Source of the DNA: Microlunatus speluncae
Lineage (GTDB): Bacteria > Actinomycetota > Actinomycetes > Propionibacteriales > Propionibacteriaceae
Assembly: GCF_009299835.1 (NCBI RefSeq)
Contig: NZ_VKCZ01000001.1
Location: forward strand, 186,001 to 250,000
Direction: 5' to 3'
DNA: 64,000 nt
Shown in pieces: positions 38,579 to 47,673 of the stretch (within the stretch, counting starts at the first letter, position 1; each line of letters starts with the position of its first letter). A program made the position numbers and the translations under genes. Below the pieces are notes generated by a model. It did not search any database and had not been told where the DNA came from. It saw nothing but the letters and a program-made list of their open reading frames with translations.

Positions 38579-39082
38579 TCAGCTCGGGTAGGAACCGATG
38601 GCGATGACGGTGACGTTCACCGACTTGCCGTTCGGGGTCAGATAGCTGGCGCTGTCGCCCTTCTTCTTGCCCAGAATGGCGGTGCCCAGCGGCGACTGCG
38701 GGCTGTAGACGTTGACGCTCTCGTCCAGCCCGAGCAACTCCCGCGAGCCGAGCACGAACGTGTCGGTGTCGGACTCGTCGCCGTCGAAGGCGATGGTCAC
38801 CTGATTGCCCGGGGCGACGGTCCCGTCGCCGGCCGGCGCCTCGCCGACCTTGGCCTTACGCAGCATGTCTTCCAACTGGCGGATCCGGGCCTCCTGCTGA
38901 CCCTGCTCCTCGCGAGCCGCGTGGTAACCGCCGTTCTCCTTCAGGTCACCCTCTTCGCGGGCCATGGCGATCCGCGCGGAAACCTCTTGGCGGCCCTCGC
39001 CTTTCAGATGCTCCAGCTCTTCGGCCAGCATGTCGCGGGCCTCAGTGGTCAGCCAGATCACCTGTTCCGTGTTTTCAGACAT
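38579..39082 (-). CDS. greA: Transcription elongation factor GreA
   Basis: GreA rescues backtracked RNA polymerase by stimulating transcript cleavage. The 167-residue product has the N-terminal coiled coil (about 1-80) with the acidic tip region AREEGDLKENGGYHAAREEQ, then the C-terminal FKBP-like domain (SPLGTAILGKKKGD). Length is typical. The ATG stands 6 nt after TAAGCT, so the message is probably leaderless. This is the first gene of a conserved actinobacterial block with DUF4307 and mca. Confidence 0.96.
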   Translation of the reverse strand: MSENTEQVIWLTTEARDMLAEELEHLKGEGRQEVSARIAMAREEGDLKENGGYHAAREEQGQQEARIRQLEDMLRKAKVGEAPAGDGTVAPGNQVTIAFDGDESDTDTFVLGSRELLGLDESVNVYSPQSPLGTAILGKKKGDSASYLTPNGKSVNVTVIAIGSYPS

Positions 39083-39113
39083 CGGAGAAGCTTAGCAAGG
39101 CGGACCGACATCA

Positions 39114-39536
39114 TCAGATCTTCCGACAGCTGTCCACCGAGGCCGAGATCGCTCGACGCAGGGTCTTGATGGTGACCGGCAGGTCGACCAGCTGATGCTG
39201 GCTCGGCGGCACGACCACCTCGATCTCGCCGACCCGCTCGTAGTCGATCGCCTGGGCGATGACCAGGCATTGCGCGGCAACGGAGGGGTCGGGCCGATCG
39301 ACGGTCAGGGTCACCTCGGTCGCGGCGTCGCTGACCACGCGGAAGCCGGCCAGCTGGCCGCTGACCGCGGGCTGGGAATTGATGGTGGCGACCCAGATCA
39401 ACCAGCCGAGGCCGGCCAGCGCGACGATGCCGACGAGCGCGATCACCAGGGGTCGGGGGATCCGCGACCGCGGATAGCGGTTCCGGATCCGCTCCGCCGC
39501 CTCGGCGTCGTCCAGTTGCGGGACCGGGTCGGGCAT
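39114..39536 (-). CDS. DUF4307-family single-pass membrane protein
   Basis: A 140-residue protein with one transmembrane segment (about 28-50, LVIALVGIVALAGLGWLIWVA) and an extracytoplasmic beta-rich domain. DUF4307 proteins have unknown function and are conserved next to greA and mca in Actinobacteria (Rv1081c in M. tuberculosis). It lies 31 bp upstream of greA on the same strand, so both may be one operon. In the reference order mca should be divergent and adjacent; here a three-gene block intervenes. Confidence 0.85.
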   Translation of the reverse strand: MPDPVPQLDDAEAAERIRNRYPRSRIPRPLVIALVGIVALAGLGWLIWVATINSQPAVSGQLAGFRVVSDAATEVTLTVDRPDPSVAAQCLVIAQAIDYERVGEIEVVVPPSQHQLVDLPVTIKTLRRAISASVDSCRKI

Positions 39537-39666
39537 GCCGGCATTCTCCCAGCCCGGACCCGGGCCGCGGAAATCGGTGGGCGCACTCTTGCGGCGGCCG
39601 GGAACTGCTGGTTACGATTTTCATGACTTGGAAGTAATCTTCGGAATCTCGAAACTTTGACTTCGG

Positions 39667-40509
39667 ATGATCATGCTCTCCGGAGTACGGAAGCAGGTCC
39701 ACGACGTGATCGATTTCCACTGCCATCCGCCGGGCTGGCGGCGCACCCGGACCGCGTACTGGCGGGCGCCGTCGCCGCGGGACTACCTCCGCTATCTGCG
39801 CCGGGCCGGACTGCGGGGCGCCGCACTGCTGGCGCACGACGGGCTGCACCGGGCCACGCCGGACAGCAACGACGACCTGGCCGCCTTCGCGGCCGAACAT
39901 CCCGATCGGTTCTTCGGCTTCGGCACCGTTTACGCGCCGCACCCGCACGCCGCCGCCGAGGCCCGGCGCTGTCTGACCGACCTCGGCCTGCGCGGGATCA
40001 AGTTGCATCCCTGGCTGCAAGGGGTGCCGATGCACCACGCCGGCCTGGACGCGGTGCTGGCGGTGGTGGCCGAGTTGCGCGGGATCGTGCTGGTGCACGA
40101 CGGGACGCCGCCGTACGCGACCGCCGGCCAGATCGCCGCCGCCGCCCGCCGGCATCCCACGCTGCCGGTGGTGCTCGGCCACGGCGGTCTGCACGACACC
40201 TGGCGCGAGGCCTTGGCGCTGACCGCGACCACGCCGAACCTCTACCTCTGTCTCTGCGGCACTCCGCCCTATGCCGCGCGGACCATCGTCCGACAGGCGC
40301 CGCCGGAGAAGGTGTTGTTCGGTACGGACGCCGGGCTGGCACCGGGCCCGGCGCAGGAATACGCGGTGGCCCGGGTCCGCGAGATCTCCGACTGGGGCGT
40401 CGCCGACGCCGATCGGGTCCGGATCCTGAGCGCCAACCCGGCCCGACTGCTGGGCATCGACCCGCTGCCGCCGATCACGGCCGAGGAGGCCGGCGACCAT
40501 GATCATTGA
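39667..40509 (+). CDS. Amidohydrolase 2 (TIM-barrel metal hydrolase), intact site
   Basis: A 280-residue PF04909-type protein. It has the HxH pair H18/H20 in DFHCHPPG, the K-x-H-P block at K112, H144 (VLVHDG), H172 (LGHGG) and D221 (FGTDAG), so all expected metal ligands are present. Family members decarboxylate or hydrolyse small cyclic acids and amides. A possible promoter is TTACGA, 17 nt, TAATCT (39612-39640). The start is ATG 39667 (ATG 39673 is possible), with no Shine-Dalgarno. It overlaps the next gene by 11 bp and begins an accessory operon. Confidence 0.82.
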   Translation: MIMLSGVRKQVHDVIDFHCHPPGWRRTRTAYWRAPSPRDYLRYLRRAGLRGAALLAHDGLHRATPDSNDDLAAFAAEHPDRFFGFGTVYAPHPHAAAEARRCLTDLGLRGIKLHPWLQGVPMHHAGLDAVLAVVAELRGIVLVHDGTPPYATAGQIAAAARRHPTLPVVLGHGGLHDTWREALALTATTPNLYLCLCGTPPYAARTIVRQAPPEKVLFGTDAGLAPGPAQEYAVARVREISDWGVADADRVRILSANPARLLGIDPLPPITAEEAGDHDH

Positions 40510-41245
40510 CGCCCACCTGCGCCTCGGCGCCCAGCGTGACGTGACCCTCGAGCCCGACGAGCTGATCATGATCATGGACCGGACCGGTGTCGATCATGCT
40601 CTGGTGGCACCGTCGGAGGCCCAGATCGCGTTCGACAACCGGGCCGGCAACGAGGCGATCGCCAAGATCACCGCGGCGTCGCGGGGTCGGCTGCTCGGCT
40701 ACGCCGTGGCGAGCCCGTGGAACCAGGCCCACGCCCTGAGCGAGCTCCGCTACGCCCATGATCACGGAGCGGTCGCGCTGGCCGTCGACGCGGCGTTGCA
40801 GGGTTTCGATCTGCTGGACGGGCAGGTCGAGCCGCTGCTCGAATTCGCCGGCGAGGTCGGCTGGCCGGTCTACGTCCGCACCGGCACGCCACCGACCGCC
40901 TTGCCGCTGCCGTTGGCATCGCTGGCGCTGCGCTTCCCGGAGATCGCGTTCATCATGGGCCGCAGCGGCGCCACCGACTTCTGGCTGGACGCCATCCCGG
41001 CCCTCGAATACGCGCCGAATCTCTACGCGGACACCGCCTACGGCCCGTGGGACACGATCTTGACCTCGTTCGCCGAGCATCCCGCCGTCGGCACCGACCG
41101 GGTGATCTTCAGCTCCGACTCGCCGTACTCCTCGATCGTGATCGAGCTCCGCCGGATCCTCGAGTGGGACCTTGCCGAAGATCGCCGAGCCCGGGTGCTC
41201 GGCGGCAACCTGGCCAAGCTGCTCGGATCGTCCGTGCCGGCTTGA
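40499..41245 (+). CDS. Amidohydrolase 2 homologue lacking most metal ligands
   Basis: A 248-residue protein with the same fold as its neighbour. The ligand positions are altered: the HxH pair reads H6-x-R8 (DAHLRLG), the second histidine is R127 (VYVRTG), the third is R155 (MGRSG), the KxHP block is absent, and only the last aspartate D207 (FSSDSPY) is kept. It is therefore probably not a metal hydrolase; a pseudoenzyme subunit partnering the intact enzyme is the simplest view. GAGGAGG stands 10 nt before ATG 40499, inside the end of the first gene. Confidence 0.8.
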   Translation: MIIDAHLRLGAQRDVTLEPDELIMIMDRTGVDHALVAPSEAQIAFDNRAGNEAIAKITAASRGRLLGYAVASPWNQAHALSELRYAHDHGAVALAVDAALQGFDLLDGQVEPLLEFAGEVGWPVYVRTGTPPTALPLPLASLALRFPEIAFIMGRSGATDFWLDAIPALEYAPNLYADTAYGPWDTILTSFAEHPAVGTDRVIFSSDSPYSSIVIELRRILEWDLAEDRRARVLGGNLAKLLGSSVPA

Positions 41246-41279
41246 TCATCGCCCCCGTTCCCGTACCGAAAGGTCAACC

Positions 41280-42668
41280 ATGCCCCGTGTGCACGGAGTC
41301 CGCGCCAGCCAGGCCGGCGGCAACACCGTCGGCGTCCGCTTCCTCGAGCCGACGCCGCGAGGGGACGGCCACCTGCACCTCGACGTGCCGCTGACCGTCG
41401 AGCGGCTGGCCGCCCTCGGCCTGAACACCTATATCTACAACGCCGGTCGCGGCGGCCCGGAGATGGAGGACCTGGAGGAGTTCGCCCCCGCGGCGGCCGA
41501 CGCCGGCCTGAACATCTGGCTCTACTTCATCCCGCCGACGGAGATCAGCACCGAGAACCTGTCCGGCAAGCCGATCCTCACCGACTATGCCCACTGGGCC
41601 CGGACGGCCGCCGAGCTGTCCCTTCGGCACCCCAACATCACCGGCTGGGCGATCGACGACTTCGAGTTCAACACCGATCTGTTCACGCCGGCGTACGTGG
41701 CCGAGATCAGGGCGGCGGCCGACGCGGTCAACCCCGACCTCAACTTCTATCTGTGCACCTACTGGGGATCGTCGAACAGCACCGAATTCCTCGCCACCTA
41801 CGGCCAGTACCTCGACGGGCTGATCTATCCCTATCTCGACGGTCCGCACCAGAACACGCAGAACGCGAGCACCGTCGGCCGCGACCTGGACCAGATCTTG
41901 GCCAACACCGACCCGCTCGGCCTGGACCTGATCCTGCTCCTCTACACCGGCCGCTTCCTCGACGGCGGCCGAGAACCGACCGAGCACTACGTCGACGAGG
42001 CGCTGCGGACCGGCCTGGACTATCTCGCCGACGGCCGGATCGCCGGGATCAGCGTCTACGGCGCGCAGCTCGACCACGCCCCGACCATCGCCTCCAGCAA
42101 CCAGGCCATGTACGGCACCGGCCGGCTCAGCTTCGTCACCTCCACCGGCCGCACCGAGACCGGCTCGTGGGCCGAGGCCGCGCAGCTGATCGAGCCCGAT
42201 CCCGGCACGTCCCGGTACGAGTTGTCGTTCTGGCACCGGACGACGTTCGCGGGCAAGGTCGGCGACCTCGGCCGGCGGTTCAAGCAGATCCTGATCGACG
42301 ACGACATCGTCTGGTCCCAGGACCTGCGCGAGTTCGGCTGGCAGTGGTGGGCGCAGGCGACCCTCTCCGGCGGCCCGACCATCGACCTCACCCCGTACCT
42401 CGCCGGCAAGGCGACGGCGAAGCTGGCGATCCGGGTGTACGAGGCCGTCGGCGGCCGCGCCTACCAGACCGACGTCTCCTTCGATCACCTCGAGCCGGTC
42501 GGCTTCAGCTTGCAGAATCCCGGCTTCGAGGACGACTCGGGCTGGCAGCTGACCCAGTCCGGCGGGCAGCCGCTGGTCGCGATCGATCACTGGGTGCCGG
42601 ACCGCCCGCGCCGGATCTTCGAGACCATCGCTGCCCACTTCGGCCAGGCGAACGACGACCGGCGCTGA
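41280..42668 (+). CDS. Unrecognised barrel-like protein with C-terminal jelly-roll domain
   Basis: A 462-residue protein without a signal peptide. Residues 1-270 look like a TIM-barrel glycosidase or kindred: AALGLNTYIYNAGR, LNIWLYFIPPTEI, ITGWAIDDFEFN (acidic pair), LDGLIYPYLDG, GLDLILLLYTGRF. Residues 285-430 (TETGSWAEAAQLIEPDPGTSRYEL) read as a carbohydrate-binding-module-like sandwich. I cannot assign a family. AAAGG lies 7 nt upstream of ATG 41280. It is third in the operon with the two amidohydrolases, and a terminator follows. It could act on a sugar conjugate that the amidohydrolase then processes. Confidence 0.65.
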   Translation: MPRVHGVRASQAGGNTVGVRFLEPTPRGDGHLHLDVPLTVERLAALGLNTYIYNAGRGGPEMEDLEEFAPAAADAGLNIWLYFIPPTEISTENLSGKPILTDYAHWARTAAELSLRHPNITGWAIDDFEFNTDLFTPAYVAEIRAAADAVNPDLNFYLCTYWGSSNSTEFLATYGQYLDGLIYPYLDGPHQNTQNASTVGRDLDQILANTDPLGLDLILLLYTGRFLDGGREPTEHYVDEALRTGLDYLADGRIAGISVYGAQLDHAPTIASSNQAMYGTGRLSFVTSTGRTETGSWAEAAQLIEPDPGTSRYELSFWHRTTFAGKVGDLGRRFKQILIDDDIVWSQDLREFGWQWWAQATLSGGPTIDLTPYLAGKATAKLAIRVYEAVGGRAYQTDVSFDHLEPVGFSLQNPGFEDDSGWQLTQSGGQPLVAIDHWVPDRPRRIFETIAAHFGQANDDRR

Positions 42669-43013
42669 TCCTTCATCGACTGCGACGCCTTCCGGCTCGA
42701 TCGCCCCCGTCGCCGAGCCGGTTTTCGTCACACTCGATGAGCAGCCTCCGCTCCCGATCCGGCTCGGTGAGCGTGCGTTTCTCGACCGGGGGCGACTTCC
42801 GTACCCAATACGGTCCAGAACCGTGCCTTGAGCCTTCAATTCCCGCCGCCGTCACTCTCCGACTGCCGCCTGCTCTACCCACGACCGGCTCCCGACGGTC
42901 GCGCCCTTCGGACGCCGAGTCGCTCCCGGCCCTGGCCGGACGCCGCCAGATGGCAGCGTCCCGGACGGTGGGCCAACTCCGCCCGGTGACGGGTCGGATG
43001 GCAGCATGTGGCC
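42669..43013. other. 345-bp gap before mca
   Basis: Apart from the terminator at 42692, I see a short inverted repeat CCGTA-CCCAA-TACGG (42799-42813) and a short leftward frame (42673-42831) with no start signal and no resemblance to a known protein. The mca promoter should lie at the right end but no clear boxes are visible. Confidence 0.5.
42692..42725 (+). terminator. Intrinsic terminator of the amidohydrolase operon
   Basis: CCGGCTCG and CGAGCCGG pair around a 14-nt loop and are followed by TTTT, 24 bp after the stop of the barrel-like gene. Confidence 0.75.
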
Positions 43014-43985
43014 ATGACTGATCCCGCGCCAGGAGTCGTGGCTGGCAGGCCGGTACGGGTGGACGCGGCCGGTGAACCGCTGCGGCTGCTCCACGTCCAT
43101 GCCCACCCCGACGACGAATCCAGCAAGGGGGCTGCTTCCACGGCCCGCTATGTCGCCGAGGGTGTCGAGGTGATCGTCGCGACCTGCACCGGCGGCGAGC
43201 GGGGATCGATCCTCAATCCGGCGATGGACCGGCCCGATGTGCTGGCCAATCTGGCGGAGATCCGGCGTCAGGAGATGGACCAGGCCCGGGACATCCTCGG
43301 CATCCGCCAGGTCTGGCTCGGTTTCGTCGACTCCGGGCTGCCGGAGGGTGATCCGCTGCCGCCGCTGCCGGAAGGCTGCTTCGCACTGGTCGACCTGGCC
43401 GACGCGGCCGAGCCGCTGGTCCGGCTGATCCGGGAGTTCCGGCCGCACGTGATCACCACGTACGACGAGAACGGCGGCTATCCGCATCCGGACCACATCA
43501 AGTGCCACGAGATCAGCGTCGCCGCGTACGAGGCGGCCGGCGATCCGGACGCGTACCCTGGGGCAGGCGAGCCGTGGGCGCCGCTCAAGCTGTACTACCA
43601 GTTCACGTTCCACCGGGAGCGGATCGTCGCCCTGGACCGGGTGATGCGGGAGCGCGGCCTGGAGTCGCCGTACGCGGAGCGGCTGGCGGAGTGGAAGCCG
43701 GACCCGGAGCACCAGCGCCGCGTGACCACCCGGGTGCCGTGCGCCGACTACTTCGCGGTCCGGGACAAGGCGCTGCTCGCCCACGCGACGCAGATCGACC
43801 CGCAGGGCCACTGGTTCAGCGTGCCGTTGGACCTGCACCAGGCGGCCTGGCCGACCGAGGACTTCGAGCTGGCCCGCAGCCGGATCGCGACCTCGATCCC
43901 GGAGGACGATCTGTTTGCCGGAGTCGCGGTCGAATCCGCGGCCGGCAACGGCACCACCGAGCCGAGCAGTAGAGTTCCGGCATGA
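43014..43985 (+). CDS. mca: Mycothiol S-conjugate amidase
   Basis: Mca cleaves mycothiol S-conjugates to mercapturic acids plus glucosaminyl-inositol, detoxifying electrophiles and drugs. The 323-residue protein belongs to the LmbE/PIG-L deacetylase fold, with the metal-binding HAHPDDE (29-35) and [13 protein letters not shown] (about 160). It is closely similar in layout to MshB, but the adjacency to a Rv1083-like protein and greA/DUF4307 argues for Mca. Start ATG 43014 (or GTG 43008); no Shine-Dalgarno is seen. Its presence shows that the organism uses mycothiol. ATGA overlap with the next gene gives coupling. Confidence 0.88.
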   Translation: MTDPAPGVVAGRPVRVDAAGEPLRLLHVHAHPDDESSKGAASTARYVAEGVEVIVATCTGGERGSILNPAMDRPDVLANLAEIRRQEMDQARDILGIRQVWLGFVDSGLPEGDPLPPLPEGCFALVDLADAAEPLVRLIREFRPHVITTYDENGGYPHPDHIKCHEISVAAYEAAGDPDAYPGAGEPWAPLKLYYQFTFHRERIVALDRVMRERGLESPYAERLAEWKPDPEHQRRVTTRVPCADYFAVRDKALLAHATQIDPQGHWFSVPLDLHQAAWPTEDFELARSRIATSIPEDDLFAGVAVESAAGNGTTEPSSRVPA

Positions 43986-44248
43986 TCACCCTCGAGCTGG
44001 ATCCGAACCTGGTCAAGCCGGGCTGGACGGCTCTGATCATCGTGATCGTGCTGGCCCTGATCTTGGTCGGCCTGTTTCTCAGCATGATGCGGCAGATGCG
44101 CAAGATCAAGGTGCCGCGGGCCGGCGCGGAAGCGGGCGACGAGGGCGCCGGCACGCCGGCGGATGCCCAGCAGGACGAGGCGACCGAAGATCCGGAAGAA
44201 CCGGGGTCGGAGCAGGATCGGTCGCGGCGGCAGGACAGCACCACTTGA
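43982..44248 (+). CDS. Small single-pass membrane protein, mca partner
   Basis: An 88-residue protein with one transmembrane helix (about 18-37, [18 protein letters not shown]), a basic juxtamembrane patch ([10 protein letters not shown]) and an acidic disordered tail ([20 protein letters not shown]). It corresponds in position to Rv1083 of the mycobacterial mca locus. The ATG overlaps the mca stop (ATGA). Function unknown; it may anchor or assemble with Mca. Confidence 0.82.
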   Translation: MITLELDPNLVKPGWTALIIVIVLALILVGLFLSMMRQMRKIKVPRAGAEAGDEGAGTPADAQQDEATEDPEEPGSEQDRSRRQDSTT

Positions 44249-44262
44249 CGGGTGGGGACACG

Positions 44263-44301
44263 CAGTTACTTCGCCGGGCCACCGTCGCCGAACGGTAACT
44301 G
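44263..44301 (+). promoter_or_regulatory. Inverted repeat CAGTTAC/GTAACTG before the araDA leader ORF
   Basis: CAGTTAC (44263-44269) and GTAACTG (44295-44301) pair perfectly with 25 nt between them, ending 20 bp before the 26-codon ORF. It could be a repressor operator or an RNA stem of the araDA leader. Confidence 0.35.
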
Positions 44302-44321
44302 ACCATGGGGAGAGATTGATC

Positions 44322-44402
44322 ATGAGCGCGACAGATTCGCCTAGCTCCGACCCACGAGCACGCGGCATCTCCAATCCTCCGCACCAGCAGGCGCTGACCT
44401 GA
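44322..44402 (+). CDS. 26-codon leader ORF coupled to araD
   Basis: A short ORF, MSATDSPSSDPRARGI plus SNPPHQQALT, starts at ATG 44322 with a strong site GGGGAGAG 8 nt upstream. Its stop overlaps the araD start (TGATG), so ribosomes ending here can restart on araD, which has no good ribosome site of its own. No known domain. It may be a coupling or control peptide, or a remnant of a former upstream gene. Confidence 0.5.
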   Translation: MSATDSPSSDPRARGISNPPHQQALT

Positions 44403-45079
44403 TGTCGTCGACTGTGGACGCCGACGAGGCGCTGTATCTGTTGCGGCAAGAGGTTTCCGAGCTGCACGCCGAGCTGCCGAAGAACGAGTTGGTGGTCTGG
44501 ACCGCCGGCAACATCTCCGCCCGCGTGCCGGGCCGGGACCTGTTGGTGATCAAGCCCTCCGGCGTCCGGTACGAGGAGCTCAGCGCCTCGGCCATGGTGG
44601 TCTGTGATCTTGACGGCAACCTGGTCGAAGGTGATCACGCGCCGTCGTCGGACACCGCCGCGCATGCGTACGTCTATCGGCACCTGCCGGAGGTCAACGG
44701 CGTGGTGCACACCCACTCGACCTACGCCACCGCCTGGGCGGCGCGCGGCGAGGCGATCCCGTGTGTGCTGACCATGATGGGCGACGAGTTCGGCGGCGAG
44801 GTGCCGATCGGGCCGTTCGCGCTGATCGGCGACGACTCGATCGGGCAGGGGATCGTCGAGACGCTGCGTGATCACCGGTCCAAGGCCGTGCTGATGCAGA
44901 ACCACGGGGTGTTCACCATCGGCGGGTCGGCCAAGTCCGCGGTCAAGGCGGCGGTGCTGTGCGAGGAGGTGGCCCGGACGGTGCACATCGCCCGGCAACT
45001 CGGCGAGCCGATCCCCATCCCGCAGGACGACATCGATCGGCTGTATGAGCGCTATCAGAACGTTTACGGGCAACGGTGA
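44402..45079 (+). CDS. araD: L-ribulose-5-phosphate 4-epimerase
   Basis: AraD converts L-ribulose 5-phosphate to D-xylulose 5-phosphate, the last step before the pentose-phosphate pathway. The 225-residue class II aldolase/epimerase has GNISAR (37-42), [10 protein letters not shown] (51-60), PSSDTAAH, the zinc pair H103/H105 (VVHTHS) and H168 (MQNHG). All expected ligands are present. Start ATG 44402 overlaps the leader ORF stop. Operon with araA follows. No araB (ribulokinase) lies in the window. Confidence 0.93.
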   Translation: MSSTVDADEALYLLRQEVSELHAELPKNELVVWTAGNISARVPGRDLLVIKPSGVRYEELSASAMVVCDLDGNLVEGDHAPSSDTAAHAYVYRHLPEVNGVVHTHSTYATAWAARGEAIPCVLTMMGDEFGGEVPIGPFALIGDDSIGQGIVETLRDHRSKAVLMQNHGVFTIGGSAKSAVKAAVLCEEVARTVHIARQLGEPIPIPQDDIDRLYERYQNVYGQR

Positions 45080-45087
45080 GGAAGATC

Positions 45088-46608
45088 ATGACGGAACGGG
45101 ACGGTCAGGGTTCGGCGCGGCGGCAGGTGTGGTTCCTCACCGGGAGCCAAGGCCTCTACGGCCCGGAGACTCTTGATCAGGTGGCTGACCAGTCGCGGGC
45201 GATCGTTGATCAACTGAACGACTCGGGCCAGCTGCCGCTGCCGGTCGTCTGGCAGCCGGTGCTGACCGATTCGGTCTCGATCCACCGGCAGATCCTGGCC
45301 GCCAACTCCGATCCCGACTGCCTCGGCGTGATCACCTGGATGCACACGTTCTCACCGGCGAAGATGTGGATCACCGGGCTGGACGCGCTGCAGGTTCCGC
45401 TGCTGCACCTGCACACCCAGGCCAATGTCGACCTGCCGTGGGCGGAGATCGACATGGACTTCATGAACCTCAATCAGGCCGCGCACGGTGATCGCGAGTT
45501 CGGCTACATCCAGACCCGGCTCGACGTACCGCGGAAGACGGTCGCCGGGCACGTCAGCGATCCGCGGGTGCAGTCCCGGATCGGCGCCTGGCAGCGTGCC
45601 GCCCGCGGTGCCGCGGCCCTGCGCGAGCTCAAGCTGGCCCGGTTCGGCGACAACATGCGCGACGTCGCGGTGACCGAGGGCGACAAGGTGGAGGCGCAGC
45701 TCCGGTTCGGTGTCTCGGTCAACACGTACGGCGTCAATGATCTTGTGGCGGTCGTCGATCAGGTCGACGACACCGAGATCGATTTTTTGATCACCGAGTA
45801 CGTCGACCTGTACGACCTCGCGCCGGAGCTGACCCCGGGCGGCGACCGGCACGACGCGCTACGCTACGGCGCCCGGGTCGAGGCCGGCCTGCGGACGTTC
45901 CTGACCGAGGGCGGGTTCGGCGCGTTCACGACCAACTTCGAGGATCTCGGTGGCCTGCAGCAGTTGCCCGGCCTGGCCGTGCAGCGGCTGATGGCCGACG
46001 GGTACGGGTTCGGCGGCGAGGGCGACTGGAAGACCTCGATGCTGCTGCACACGGTCAAGGCGATCGGCGCGGGGCAACCCGGCGGCACCTCGTTCATGGA
46101 GGACTACACGTATCACCTGGCGCCTGGGGCGGAAAAGATCCTCGGTGCGCACATGCTCGAGGTCTGCCCGACCATCGCCGCCAGCCGGCCGCGGATCGAG
46201 ATCCATCCGCTGGGCATCGGCGGCCGCTCCGACCCGGTCCGGCTCGTCTTCGACGCCGCCCCGGGCCCGGCCACGGTGGTCGGCATCTGCGATCTCGGCG
46301 ACCGCTTCCGGCTGGTCGCCAACGAGGTCGACGTGGTGTCGCCGGACCAGCCGCTGCCGAAGCTGCCGGTGGCCCGCGCCGTCTGGCAGCCGAAGCCCGA
46401 CTTCGCCACCTCCACCGAGTGCTGGCTGACCGCCGGCGGCCCGCACCACACGGTCCTGTCCACCGCGGCCGGCACCGAGGAGCTGGAGGACTTCGCCCGG
46501 ATCGCCGGCGTCGAGCTCGCCCTGATCGACGCCGACACCACCCGCCGCGGCTTCACCAAGGAGCTCCGCTGGAACCAGGTCTCCCACCGCCTCGGCTTCA
46601 CCCTCTGA
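45088..46608 (+). CDS. araA: L-arabinose isomerase
   Basis: AraA interconverts L-arabinose and L-ribulose with Mn2+. The 506-residue product opens with [13 protein letters not shown], typical of the family, and has the metal-site blocks [14 protein letters not shown] and [11 protein letters not shown] (about 307-317) plus GGPHHTVLS near the end. Length matches the family (about 500). ATG 45088 has GAGGAAG 4 nt upstream; a GTG at 45076 overlaps the araD stop but is poorly placed. Together with araD it forms an arabinose catabolic operon lacking the kinase. Confidence 0.97.
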   Translation: MTERDGQGSARRQVWFLTGSQGLYGPETLDQVADQSRAIVDQLNDSGQLPLPVVWQPVLTDSVSIHRQILAANSDPDCLGVITWMHTFSPAKMWITGLDALQVPLLHLHTQANVDLPWAEIDMDFMNLNQAAHGDREFGYIQTRLDVPRKTVAGHVSDPRVQSRIGAWQRAARGAAALRELKLARFGDNMRDVAVTEGDKVEAQLRFGVSVNTYGVNDLVAVVDQVDDTEIDFLITEYVDLYDLAPELTPGGDRHDALRYGARVEAGLRTFLTEGGFGAFTTNFEDLGGLQQLPGLAVQRLMADGYGFGGEGDWKTSMLLHTVKAIGAGQPGGTSFMEDYTYHLAPGAEKILGAHMLEVCPTIAASRPRIEIHPLGIGGRSDPVRLVFDAAPGPATVVGICDLGDRFRLVANEVDVVSPDQPLPKLPVARAVWQPKPDFATSTECWLTAGGPHHTVLSTAAGTEELEDFARIAGVELALIDADTTRRGFTKELRWNQVSHRLGFTL

Positions 46609-46611
46609 TCC

Positions 46612-46665
46612 CCGAGTTGTCAGAACTGAGTTGTGTCATAGGGCTTCTCAGTTCTGACAAGTCGG
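46612..46665. repeat. Palindrome family copy 2
   Basis: Arms 46612-46630 (CCGAGTTGTCAGAACTGAG) and 46647-46665 pair with one mismatch around a 16-nt loop. It begins 4 bp after the araA stop and ends 11 bp before the next start, in the same-strand configuration seen for copies 1 and 3. Confidence 0.85.
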
Positions 46666-46675
46666 CGGAAATGGG

Positions 46676-47620
46676 GTGATTGCTGTGGATAAGCGGGCGG
46701 CCGGGCTGTTGCGGAGTCGTGGTTGGGAGCCCGGCGCAGTGCTCGGTGCGGGGATGGAGGGCACGGTCGTCGACGTCTCGACCGACGAGGTCGCGAAGAT
46801 CTGGCACGGTCGCTCCCGCGAGGATGTCGAGGCCCTCGTGGAATTCGGTACGGCGCTGTGGGCGGCGTCACTTCCGTTCGCGACGCCGCGGGTCCTCGAG
46901 CTGTTGATCGACGATGAGTTGATCATCACCATCGAGCGCAAGGTGCACGGCCGTCCGCTGCGGCCCGACCGGCTGGCCGAACCGCCGGTGGTGGATGAGG
47001 ACGCGGTCCGGCTGATGGGCGATGTGCTCGAAGGTCTGGCGCGCGCCGTCCTGTCGCCGGGGCTCGCCGCGTTGCCGATCCTGCCGGGGGACCGACCACT
47101 AGACCCGCGGGTCCTGTTTCCCACGGCTCTGGCCGCGCTGGTCGAACGGCGCTTCCGGGATCGCCCCGAGCTCCTGCGGCGCGAGGTCCCGGACGTCGAC
47201 GACCTGGTGCCGGCCGTGATCACCGGCCTGCAGACGTTGCCGGAATCCGATCCGGCGGGCTTCCTCCACGGCGATCTGATCCCGGGGAACGTGCTCGTCC
47301 GGGACGGCCGGGTGAGCGGTGTGCTGGACTTCGGATTCCTCACCACGGTTGGCGATCCGCAGTTCGACGCCGCGATCACCGCCAGCATCTTCGACATGTA
47401 CGGACCGAACGCGCGGGTCTCGGAGGAGCGCCTGGATCAGGCCTTCCTGGCCCGCTTCGGCCACGACCCCCAGCGGTACGGCCTATATCGAGCCGCCTAC
47501 GCGGTGATCACCCACGCCCACTTCTCCCCGGACGGCTCCGACGGCCACTTCGCCTGGTGCGCCCGGATGCTCCGCCGCCCGGACGCCCGAGCCGCCCTTC
47601 TCCCAAGTTGTCAGAACTGA
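46676..47620 (+). CDS. Aminoglycoside-phosphotransferase-fold kinase
   Basis: A 314-residue APH-fold protein: an N-lobe with GAGMEGTVVDVST (about 25-37) and AKIWHGR, then FLHGDLIPGN (about 199-208) and DFGFL as metal-ligand loop. Probably a small-molecule kinase of unknown substrate. The start is GTG 46676 or GTG 46685; neither has a good site. The last residues (LPSCQN) and the stop are encoded inside palindrome copy 3, implying that the palindrome became part of the gene end. It may be cotranscribed with araDA. Confidence 0.82.
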   Translation: MIAVDKRAAGLLRSRGWEPGAVLGAGMEGTVVDVSTDEVAKIWHGRSREDVEALVEFGTALWAASLPFATPRVLELLIDDELIITIERKVHGRPLRPDRLAEPPVVDEDAVRLMGDVLEGLARAVLSPGLAALPILPGDRPLDPRVLFPTALAALVERRFRDRPELLRREVPDVDDLVPAVITGLQTLPESDPAGFLHGDLIPGNVLVRDGRVSGVLDFGFLTTVGDPQFDAAITASIFDMYGPNARVSEERLDQAFLARFGHDPQRYGLYRAAYAVITHAHFSPDGSDGHFAWCARMLRRPDARAALLPSCQN

Positions 47621-47656
47621 GTTGTGCCCTGGGGCTCCTCAGTTCTGACAAGTCGG
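47605..47656. repeat. Palindrome family copy 3, overlapping a stop codon
   Basis: Arms with core AAGTTGTCAGAACTGAG and CTCAGTTCTGACAAGT pair around a 16-nt loop. The stop codon of the phosphotransferase gene falls in the left arm, and the next start is 18 bp after the right arm. Both copies 2 and 3 continue with GTCGGCGG, so the repeat unit extends beyond the arms. Confidence 0.85.
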
Positions 47657-47673
47657 CGGTTTAGGGTCGGCGA

